Shown piece after piece: positions 21,986 to 29,938 of a stretch of 64,000 bases of DNA. The position numbers and the translations under genes are program-made. The stretch comes from Bacteroidales bacterium (GTDB lineage: Bacteria; Bacteroidota; Bacteroidia; Bacteroidales; UBA932). The notes under the pieces are model-generated. The model did not search any database and was not told the DNA's origin. It saw nothing but the letters and a program-made list of their open reading frames with translations. The number at the start of each line of letters is the position of its first letter. The stretch's first letter is position 1. The stretch covers positions 1 to 64,000 of the forward strand of contig JAFUUB010000082.1 of the NCBI GenBank assembly GCA_017483985.1, given 5' to 3'.

Positions 21986-24850
21986 ATGAGCGAAGAGTGG
22001 GATGATATCCAGCCACAGGATGATGAACTGAATGAGGCTCCGCTGGACGACAGTGCGGAGTCTTCGGGAAAATATGACAAGCTGCTGGGAGAGGACAGCC
22101 GCCGGTACAAATTGTCCGGCATGTTCAAGGACTGGTTCCTGGACTATTCTTCCTATGTGATCCTGCAGCGGGCCGTCCCCCACATCGTGGACGGTCTCAA
22201 GCCGGTCCAGCGGCGCGTGCTGCATACCATGTTCATGATGGACGACGGCCGGTATACCAAGGTCGCCAACATCGTGGGCCAGGCCATGCAGTACCATCCC
22301 CACGGCGATGCTTCCATCCTCGGCGCCCTCGTGACCATCGGCCAGAAAGGCCTGTGCGTGGACTGCCAGGGTAACTGGGGCAACATCCTGACCGGCGACA
22401 GCAACGCCGCCCCCCGTTACATCGAGGCGCGGCTCAGCAAGTTCGCCAAGGAAGTCCTGTTCGATCCCAAGATCACGGCCTGGATGACCTCCTACGACGG
22501 CCGCAACCAGGAGCCGGCGGAACTGCCGGTCCGTTTCCCGCTGCTGCTCGCCCAGGGCACCGAAGGCATCGCCGTCGGCATGGCCTCGAAGATCCTCCCG
22601 CACAACTTCAACGAACGCATCGACGCATCGGTCGCCATCCTCAAGGGCGAACCGTACGAACTGTATCCGGATTTCCCGACCGGCGGCTTTGCCGACTGTT
22701 CGAAATACATGGCCGGCAAGCGCGGCAGTACCGTCAAGGTCCGCGCCCGCATCGAGAAGATCGACAAGAACACCATCGCGATCACCGAGATCCCGTTCGG
22801 CTAGACCTCCCATATCATCATCGACTCCATCCTGAAAGCCAAGGACAAGGGCAAGATCAAGATCAAGAAGATCGAGGACATGACCACGGACAAGGTTGAC
22901 ATCGTCATCCACCTGCCCAACGACGTGTCCCCGGACAAGACCATCGATGCCCTGTATGCCTTCACGGACTGCGAGACCACCATCGCCCCGAACGCCTGCG
23001 TCATCGTGGACAACAAGCCGGCCTTCCTCAGCGTCAACGACATCCTGGAGTATGACACCGAACATACCAAGCAGCTCCTAGGCCAGCAGCTGAGGATCCG
23101 CCTGGGCGAACTGGAGAATGACTGGCACTACAACTCCCTGGAGAAGATCTTCTTCGAGAACCGGATCTACAAGGTCCTCGAGCAGGACCAGAAGACCTGG
23201 GAGATCCAGCTCCAGGAAGTGTTCGAGGCCATGAAGGCCTACCAGCACCTGGTCCGCCGGGAGATCACCATGGACGATATCCTGAAACTCGTCGAGAAAC
23301 CAGTCCGCAAGATCTCCAAGTTCGACGTCAAGGCCGTCGAGGAGAAGATCCGCGGCATCGAGGAGCAGATCGCCGACCTGCAGGACAAGCTCGAACACCT
23401 GACCCGCTATACTATCGACTGGTTCAAGGGCCTGAAAAAGAAATACGGCAAGGATTTCCCGCGACTCACCGAAATCACCAGCTTCGAGACGATCGCGGCG
23501 ACCAAGGTCGTCAACAACAACGCCAAGCTCTTCGCCAACTACGAGGAGGGCTTCGTGGGCATCGGCCTGAAGAAGGATGACAACGGCACCTTCGTGTGCG
23601 AGTGTTCCGACCTTTCGGAAATCATCGTCATCGGCAAGGACGGCCGCTACCGCGTCACGAAGGTCAGCGACAAGGCCTTCTTCGGCAAGGACCTCCTCTA
23701 CGTGGGGGTCTTCAACCGCGGGGACGCCCGGACGATCTACAACGTCATCTACCGGGACGGAAAGACCAGTATCTACTACGCCAAGCGCTTCAATATCACG
23801 TCCATCACCCGTGACAAGGAGTACGACATCACCCAGGGGAAAACCGGGTCCGTCATCAACTGGTTCACGGCCAACCACAACGGCGAGGCGGAGACGGTCA
23901 AGATCTACTTCCGCCCGAAACCGAAGCTCAAGCGCAGCTCGCTGGAGTATGATTTCTCCACCCTGGCCATCAAGGGCCGGGCGGCCCGGGGCAACCTGGT
24001 CAGCAAGAACAGCATCCAGCGCATCCAGCTCAAGAGCAAGGGCGTATCGACCATCAGCGGCAAGGACATCTGGTATGACGCCGACGTCCAGCGCCTCAAC
24101 GAGGACGGACGCGGCCTGCTGCTGGGCCAGTTCGGGGCCGAGGACAAGATCCTCGCAATCTTCAAGAACGGCACGTATTATACGACCTCGTTCGACCTGA
24201 GCAACCGGTACCAGGGGGACGTCCTGCGGATCGAGAAACTCGATGAAGGCAAGACCTACACGGCCCTGTATTGGGACGGAGCCGCAAAAGCTTTCTATAT
24301 CAAACGCTTCAGCTTTACCATCAGCGACAATACCCCCCTGTCGTTCATCTCCGACGCCCGCGGCAGCTACCTTGTCGCCATCGTGGACGACCTGCACCCG
24401 CAGGTCCTCGTGACCTTCGGCGGGAAATATGAGCACCGGGAGCAGGAAGTCATCGATGCGGAATCCTTTATCGCCAAGAAAGGACTGGCGGCCAAGGGCA
24501 AGAAATGCCATGCCTACGACCTGAAGGCGGTCGAATTCACCGAGCCGCTCCACAAACCGGAAGACGACCAGCCCGAGGAGGAAGGGACGCCGATGCCGGA
24601 GGATGTAGAAGTCGATAATGAAGGGGTGGAAGAGATCGGTGACGACGAGGCGATCGACATCGTCGATATCCCGGAAGAGCCTGCCGTGGAAGCCCCGACG
24701 CTGATGGAGGAACCGGAGGAACCGGCGCCGAAGAAGGAGCCGGCCGCCAAACCGAAGAAGAAACCGGAGAAAGGCGCCACGATGGGCGACGTCATCGACC
24801 TGAGCCTGGATGACATCCCGGACGACGAACCCAACCTGTTCAACCTATGA
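21986..24850 (+). CDS. parC: DNA topoisomerase IV / gyrase subunit A, interrupted by in-frame TAG
   Basis: This type II topoisomerase A subunit would be 954 residues if the single internal TAG at 22802-22804 (codon 273) were read. The catalytic Tyr145 lies in AAPRYIEARLSKF, the conserved HPHGD motif is near residue 104, and the frame continues without change after the TAG (TSHIIIDSILKAKDKGK) through coiled-coil and beta-pinwheel regions to an acidic C-terminus rich in Glu and Pro. ParC is preferred to GyrA because of the EIPFG context and the Bacteroidales-type acidic tail, but this is not certain. Without readthrough the product would be a 272-residue fragment plus a possible second fragment from ATG 22880. 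The gene is essential in known bacteria. aroK overlaps its stop by four bases. Confidence 0.85.
22802..22804 (+). other. in-frame amber codon inside parC
   Basis: GGC TAG ACC interrupts an otherwise continuous 955-codon frame. One base change from AAG (Lys) would create it. Related sequences have Lys or Thr near this position by memory, so the original residue is inferred, not seen. Confidence 0.9.
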
Positions 24851-25356
24851 TCCTGGCGCTCACCGGGATGATGGGCTGCGGAAAGAGCAGCACGGGAAGG
24901 GCGCTGGCGGAGCTGCTGGAATGGCCGTTCCTGGACCTGGACACCGTCATTGAAGCCCGGCAGGGGCGCAGCATCCCGGATATTTTCAAGAACGAAGGGG
25001 AAACCGCCTTCCGGCAGATGGAGGCGGCGGCAATGACGGACCTGCTGAAGGCGCCGCAGAAGGACTTCGTCCTCGCCCTGGGCGGCGGAACGGTCCTGAC
25101 CCCTGCCTGCGCACAGCTGGTGCAGGAAAGGACGGTCTGCTGGTATCTGCGTGCATCCGCCGGGACCTTGGCGGAAAGGCTTACCGACCAGGCGGCATCC
25201 CGTCCCCTCCTTCAAACGGAGGACCTGCACACACGCATCCAAACCTTGCTGGTTGTCCGCGAACCGGTCTACCGGTCCGTCGCCCACCACACCGTAGATA
25301 CCGACGGACGGACGCCCGAACAGGCCGCCCGGGTCATTCAATCGTCTCTGGTCTAA
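24847..25356 (+). CDS. aroK: shikimate kinase
   Basis: This 169-residue kinase phosphorylates shikimate in the chorismate pathway. The P-loop GMMGCGKSSTG occupies residues 7-17, FLDLDTVIE supplies the shikimate-binding Asp, FRQMEAAAM contains the conserved Arg/Glu region, and LALGGGTVL is the family GGG motif. The late RPLL motif is present. The start overlaps the parC stop by four bases (ATGA). The TAA stop abuts the end of the convergent phosphodiesterase gene. Confidence 0.95.
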   Translation: MILALTGMMGCGKSSTGRALAELLEWPFLDLDTVIEARQGRSIPDIFKNEGETAFRQMEAAAMTDLLKAPQKDFVLALGGGTVLTPACAQLVQERTVCWYLRASAGTLAERLTDQAASRPLLQTEDLHTRIQTLLVVREPVYRSVAHHTVDTDGRTPEQAARVIQSSLV

Positions 25357-26169
25357 TTATTTGCGCTTTTTACGCTCGTGCAAAAGAGGATCCGCCTCCA
25401 ACAGGGAGCGGACCAGCAGCGGGTCGTTGGTCGTTATGCAATCCACCCCCAGATCCAGCATCCGCCGGATATCCTCGGGCGCATTGACGGTCCAGGCATT
25501 GACAGCCATGCCGAGGTCATGGGCCTCCCGGACCCAATCAGGATGCGCGTCGAACACCGAATAATGATAATCCACGCCCAGGATTCCTTCGGCATGCAGT
25601 TCCGCCGGGGTCGAATCCCCGTTGAGGTACTGGACCATAAACTTCGGCAGGCGGGCCGCCAATTCCTGACAGATGTGGCGGCTGAAGGAGATAAAGATCA
25701 CCCGGTCGGGATGAAGCAACCTATGCCGGCGCAGCGCCTCCAGGCTGCGCTCGACCAGCAAATCCTCTTGTTCCTGCGTCTCATGTTGCTTCAGTTCAAA
25801 GACCAGCACGGTCTGCTTTGCGGCTTTCCCCTGCGCCAGATAAGCCTCCAGGGTCGGCATCGTTTCGCCATTGGGAAGACGGTCTGTCAGCAAGGAGTCC
25901 AACGGGGTGGAATGGATCTTTTTCCCGTGGAAGGTGGCATCATGGTTGACGACGACAACGCCGTCCCCCGTCAGATGGACATCGAATTCGCTGCCCCAGA
26001 AGCCGGCCTCCTGGGCAGCCTGCAGCGAAGCCAGGCTGTTTTCACTATGGCCGGCAGCTTCGCAATCCCAAAAACCGCGGTGTGCCGTGATGGCGACGCC
26101 CTCGTCTGAAGGGGTGCAGGAGACAAGCGAAAAGACGGTTATGATCGATAAAAGAAACTGTTTCATCAT
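25357..26169 (-). CDS. glycerophosphodiester phosphodiesterase lipoprotein
   Basis: This 270-residue protein hydrolyses glycerophosphodiesters to glycerol-3-phosphate. The lipobox SLVSC around residue 19 indicates a lipid-anchored protein exported to the periplasmic or outer-membrane side. GDPD landmarks are ITAHRGFWD, the HSENSLASLQAA segment, SEFDVHLTGDGVVVVNHD, VFELKQHE and the terminal CITTNDPLL. The start is ATG 26169 or the adjacent ATG 26166. The -7 element ends only five bases upstream, so the message may be leaderless. A longer in-frame start at 26196 would lie upstream of this promoter and was rejected. Confidence 0.92.
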   Translation of the reverse strand: MMKQFLLSIITVFSLVSCTPSDEGVAITAHRGFWDCEAAGHSENSLASLQAAQEAGFWGSEFDVHLTGDGVVVVNHDATFHGKKIHSTPLDSLLTDRLPNGETMPTLEAYLAQGKAAKQTVLVFELKQHETQEQEDLLVERSLEALRRHRLLHPDRVIFISFSRHICQELAARLPKFMVQYLNGDSTPAELHAEGILGVDYHYSVFDAHPDWVREAHDLGMAVNAWTVNAPEDIRRMLDLGVDCITTNDPLLVRSLLEADPLLHERKKRK

Positions 26170-26173
26170 AAGG

Positions 26174-26181
26174 CAAATATA
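26174..26181 (-). promoter_or_regulatory. -7 element of the phosphodiesterase gene
   Basis: The minus strand reads TATATTTG, a perfect TAnnTTTG, ending five bases before the ATG at 26169. The predicted transcript starts at or next to the start codon. Confidence 0.55.
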
Positions 26182-26252
26182 CACTTTTTCACGCATTATT
26201 TATGGAATAATTTTTGCAGCAGACGCGCGCAAATAAAACGAACCTAATCCGT

Positions 26253-27185
26253 ATGCATAAGAAAACCTCCGTCAAGCAAGTCAGCTTGGGAATGATCCCC
26301 CTCACCGGGAATGCCGTGGCAATGGGCCAGGACATGATTCTCAGTGACAATTTCCAACTGGACAGCATTTTTCCCAGCGACACCATCCTGGACGAAGACG
26401 GGATGATCGAATACCCCCTTCCGACCCCCTACAAGCAGATGTTCATCTTTACCATGGTTTGTACGGAGGGTTGCATCAAGTTCCGGATCAACCTGCAGGA
26501 TTACATTCTGCATAAAAACGACATCCTGATCGTCTTCCCCGGTTTCATCATCGACAGCGCGAAAGTGGTTCCGGGGAGCAAGGCGGCCGCGATGTCTTTC
26601 GTAGAAAGCTTCCTCAAAGATGACAATGGGCCGAGCCTCAAGGTAATCCGGCAGAACATGCTGCACCCGCAGATGTTCTCCCTCAAGCCTCAACAGATGG
26701 ATATGCTGATTCCGATGTACAAGATGCTCCGGGGCATTTGTTCCTGCGAAGGTTTTGATTTCAAGCGGGATGCCATCAGCGGAGTCCTCCAGTTCATGGG
26801 CTCCGGCATCGCCCACTGGATGATTGAAAACGGGAAGGCGGAAGATCCGGAGATCGTCAACCGGGGTGAACACATGTTTATGTCTTTCCTGCAGGATGTC
26901 CAGTCCAACTGCGCCAAAGAGCGGAAGATCAGTTTCTACGCCCGGAAATTCTGCATTTCCCCGAAATATTTCGCCAAGCTGATCTACGACGCCTCCGGCC
27001 GTCATGCCGGCGACTGGATCCGGGACTATGTCATCCTCGAGGCCAAAGCGATGCTGCGCACCGGGAGCTACACCGTCCAGCAAGTCAGCGACGCGCTCAA
27101 CTTCCCGAATTCCTCCTTCTTCGGAAAGTACTTCAAGTCAGCCGTCGGCTGTTCGCCCCGAAAATACGCCATCATGAACAAATAA
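26253..27185 (+). CDS. AraC-family transcriptional regulator
   Basis: This 310-residue regulator has an N-terminal cupin-like sensing region (about 20-150) with FRINLQDYILHKNDILIVFP and a C-terminal double helix-turn-helix domain: ISFYARKFCISPKYFAKLIYD for the first HTH and YTVQQVSDALNFPNSSFFGK followed by FKSAVGCSPRKY for the second. The final motif is the classic AraC signature. The ATG at 26253 was preferred to a TTG 13 codons upstream, which lies in the promoter region. It is convergent with a GH2 glycosidase gene. The ligand is unknown. Confidence 0.92.
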   Translation: MHKKTSVKQVSLGMIPLTGNAVAMGQDMILSDNFQLDSIFPSDTILDEDGMIEYPLPTPYKQMFIFTMVCTEGCIKFRINLQDYILHKNDILIVFPGFIIDSAKVVPGSKAAAMSFVESFLKDDNGPSLKVIRQNMLHPQMFSLKPQQMDMLIPMYKMLRGICSCEGFDFKRDAISGVLQFMGSGIAHWMIENGKAEDPEIVNRGEHMFMSFLQDVQSNCAKERKISFYARKFCISPKYFAKLIYDASGRHAGDWIRDYVILEAKAMLRTGSYTVQQVSDALNFPNSSFFGKYFKSAVGCSPRKYAIMNK

Positions 27186-27215
27186 AAAACCAGATCTGCC
27201 GGTCCCGCAGACGGG

Positions 27216-29858
27216 TTACCTGCCAAATTCTCCGAAGTATTCCTGGTCACGTTTGACTTGTTCGTACTCCGTCGCATGATCCTCCGGGGATATCCCATGC
27301 GTATACCAGACGTAAGGTAAGAGCGGAGCCTGGACCAGATCGGTCCTTGTTTCATCCGCGAGGAAACGGTCGGTAGACGGGACGCTTTCAAAAGTCAACT
27401 CCGCCGGGATCGGAGCCAACTCGCCTCCGAACTGTACCCGTGCCCGTACGGTAATTCGACCCGGCCTTCCCGTTGAACGGATCAAGACCGGGGCCGTTCC
27501 GAACTCCACCTGACGGGGGTTGGCCTGGATGCGTTCATCGCCAACGATTTCCCCCTCGCCCTCAACCTCGAAAACAATCACCTCCTTCGCGAGGTCACGT
27601 ACCTCTCCCTGCCGGTCTGTAATCGAGGCGATCACCGTTACGATATCGGATCCATTGGCCGTAAACGGGACCCCGGCATCATCCAGGCGCAGCCGCACCT
27701 CATATGAACGGGCGGAAGGCTTGGTGGTATGGGTGGCCACGACCTTCCCGTCGATCAGGCCTTCGGCCGTAACGGACAGGGTGCCATCCCGATTGATGCG
27801 GCGCAGCGCATGGAAGGAATACGCATCCTTGAAAACCACCGGAGCATTCGGCATCGAATAGTCACGCCGGTTGACCTTCTGGTACAGCGTATCGCGGCCA
27901 TACAGGATCAGCCGCACCGCATCGCAATTCGTAAACACGGTCACATCCGGACCGGAGAAGGGACCGAACTCATGGGCGATATAGACCATCGGGCCGGAAG
28001 AGACCAGCGGGGAGGTAGAACGGAAAGACGCCGCCTGCTGCGAGGCAAACATGTAATACGCATATTTCGGTTGGCGGAAAGCATCCATGATGCCGCCCCA
28101 GAACGGATCCGGATGATAGCCGCGCTGGTGATCGAAAGAATGCCACAGGCAACCGCCGACATGCTGGGCAGGCAGGCCCGAGAGCATATCGTAATCGATC
28201 GAATTGTGCGCATTGGCATAGTGCATCGCCTGGATGAGCATCGGTCCTTCCCCCCAACTCCGAGAGGCGCGGCTGAGCGAGTTGTGGTGCTCCCAGTTGT
28301 CCACATAGTCCCCCCATTCACGCGTAAAGGTACTTTGGGAGATTGTCGCCTGGGGGCGTCGGCCCCCTCCCGCCTGGGCGGGACGCGAGGCTCCAGGAGG
28401 AAGGCCATAGAGCACGTCATACAGGGAAGCGACGCCCTGGCTGCCGGCATCGGCCGCACAGAAACAGCCCGGATAGGGATATTCCGCATGCACCGTACGG
28501 TAAGTCCGTTCCGCAAAATCAGCCGGATAATGCGTCTCGTTCAGGATCGGCTCCCACATCAGCACGCAAGGATGATTCCGGTCCCGACGGACCATCTGGC
28601 GGATATCGTCATAGACATGCTCGGCAAAAGCGGGATCATCATTCCAGAACTGCCAGCCCGGCGTAGCCACAATGACGAACATTCCCAGCGCATCGCATGC
28701 ATCCATGAACGAAGGATCCTGGGGATAGTGGGCGGAACGAATGACCGTACACCCGGCATTCCGAAGAAGGATGGCGTCACGCCAGGTGAGATTGTTCGGC
28801 ATGGCATTCCCGATATACGCGTAATCCTGGTGACGGTTCACGCCCATCAGTTTTCCCTCATAGGGCTGTCCGTTCAGGAAGAAGCCCTCTTTGCCGCGGA
28901 ATTCGATGCTGCGTATTCCCATCCGGGTTTCCAGACCATCGATTACGGTTTTCCCGGCGAGCAGCGTCGTTACGACGCTGTACAGGTGCGGCGACTGCGG
29001 CGTCCATAGTGCAGGCTGTTTTACCTCCAGACGCTGTGTCACCTTACAGGAAGTCCCGGCCGGCAGGGTCACACGCGTGACCGATTTCTGGATCTGTCCG
29101 CCTTCCAGCATCAGCCTGGTATCCACGGAAAGGGTACGCGCTTTCGCAGCGTCATTGCGGATGTCCGTCTCCACGACGACGACCGCCCGATCGGAGGACA
29201 CTTCTTCCGAATGCACAAAAATACCGCCGCCGGCCTGACGATTCACCAGGTTGGGATCGGTGATGTAGGTCTGTCCCGTGGAAACGAGCCAGCAGTCCCG
29301 GTAAATGCCGCCGTGATAAGTAAAATCCAACACATCCTCCGGCTTGCCCGGAGGGTAGGATCCGTCATCGCTGTTGTCCGTGCGGACGGCGATGACGACG
29401 GGCTGGCCGATCGGGATATCAGCCTCCTGAAGGTCCAGTACGACAGGAAGATAGCCTCCGGTGTGGCGGCAAACGCTGCGGCCGTTGACAAAAATCTCGC
29501 TGCGGCCCATGATGGCCTCAAAATGCAGGAACAGCCGTTTCCCCTCGAATTCGGGTCCGAAGGTGACATGCTTGCGGTACCAGGCCGGACCTTGATAATT
29601 GCGGCAGCCGCTGCCTTCGGCCGCGATCAGTGAGACCGTATGCGGAAGATTGACCACCTCCCACGATCCGTCGTCGAAGGACATGAGGGCCGCGCCTTCG
29701 GCATCCCCTTGGAGGAAACGCCATCCCGTATTGAAATTGATCACTTCGCGGCCGCTCCCGGGGACTTCATAGAAACCGGCGGTACTGCTCTGCTGGGCAG
29801 AAACGGCGACGGCCGCCAGAAGGCTGGCAAGGACCGTCATGAAACATTTCCGTGTCAT
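27216..29858 (-). CDS. secreted GH2-family glycosidase
   Basis: This 880-residue exported glycosidase has a signal peptide (MTVLASLLAAVAVSAQ), a sugar-binding domain (FNTGWRFLQGDAEGA onwards), an immunoglobulin-like domain and a TIM barrel. The probable acid/base Glu is in LMWEPILNETHYP and the nucleophile Glu in FTREWGDYVDNW, atypical of LacZ (SLGNE). A C-terminal region of two further beta domains follows. The substrate is unclear. Just before the nucleophile strand lies a Pro/Gly/Arg-rich loop (PPGASRPAQAGGGRRPQA) coded by a strongly palindromic GC-rich DNA stretch that looks inserted. It is divergent from the GH-A protein gene at 29939. Confidence 0.85.
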   Translation of the reverse strand: MTRKCFMTVLASLLAAVAVSAQQSSTAGFYEVPGSGREVINFNTGWRFLQGDAEGAALMSFDDGSWEVVNLPHTVSLIAAEGSGCRNYQGPAWYRKHVTFGPEFEGKRLFLHFEAIMGRSEIFVNGRSVCRHTGGYLPVVLDLQEADIPIGQPVVIAVRTDNSDDGSYPPGKPEDVLDFTYHGGIYRDCWLVSTGQTYITDPNLVNRQAGGGIFVHSEEVSSDRAVVVVETDIRNDAAKARTLSVDTRLMLEGGQIQKSVTRVTLPAGTSCKVTQRLEVKQPALWTPQSPHLYSVVTTLLAGKTVIDGLETRMGIRSIEFRGKEGFFLNGQPYEGKLMGVNRHQDYAYIGNAMPNNLTWRDAILLRNAGCTVIRSAHYPQDPSFMDACDALGMFVIVATPGWQFWNDDPAFAEHVYDDIRQMVRRDRNHPCVLMWEPILNETHYPADFAERTYRTVHAEYPYPGCFCAADAGSQGVASLYDVLYGLPPGASRPAQAGGGRRPQATISQSTFTREWGDYVDNWEHHNSLSRASRSWGEGPMLIQAMHYANAHNSIDYDMLSGLPAQHVGGCLWHSFDHQRGYHPDPFWGGIMDAFRQPKYAYYMFASQQAASFRSTSPLVSSGPMVYIAHEFGPFSGPDVTVFTNCDAVRLILYGRDTLYQKVNRRDYSMPNAPVVFKDAYSFHALRRINRDGTLSVTAEGLIDGKVVATHTTKPSARSYEVRLRLDDAGVPFTANGSDIVTVIASITDRQGEVRDLAKEVIVFEVEGEGEIVGDERIQANPRQVEFGTAPVLIRSTGRPGRITVRARVQFGGELAPIPAELTFESVPSTDRFLADETRTDLVQAPLLPYVWYTHGISPEDHATEYEQVKRDQEYFGEFGR
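28345..28395. repeat. GC-rich palindromes inside the GH2 gene
   Basis: GGGGCGTCGGCCCC and CCCGCCTGGGCGGG (28369-28382) lie side by side and code for an atypical Pro/Gly/Arg loop. The second resembles the palindrome at 41478-41492. Confidence 0.6.
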
Positions 29859-29907
29859 AAGAAAAGAACTTTCAGGGTCATTGATACAAATATCAGAAAA
29901 AAAATCG

Positions 29908-29915
29908 TATCTTTC
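29908..29915 (+). promoter_or_regulatory. probable -7 element of the GH-A protein gene
   Basis: TATCTTTC matches TAnnTTTG except for the last base and lies 23 bases before ATG 29939. On the other strand a one-mismatch element (29887-29894) could serve the GH2 gene. Confidence 0.35.
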
Positions 29916-29938
29916 CATCAATCAATCGATAATATCCC

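Noticed and set aside
26214..26252. TTG start for the AraC regulator
   Set aside because: The 13 extra codons are promoter-like and not AraC-like; ATG 26253 gives a normal protein.
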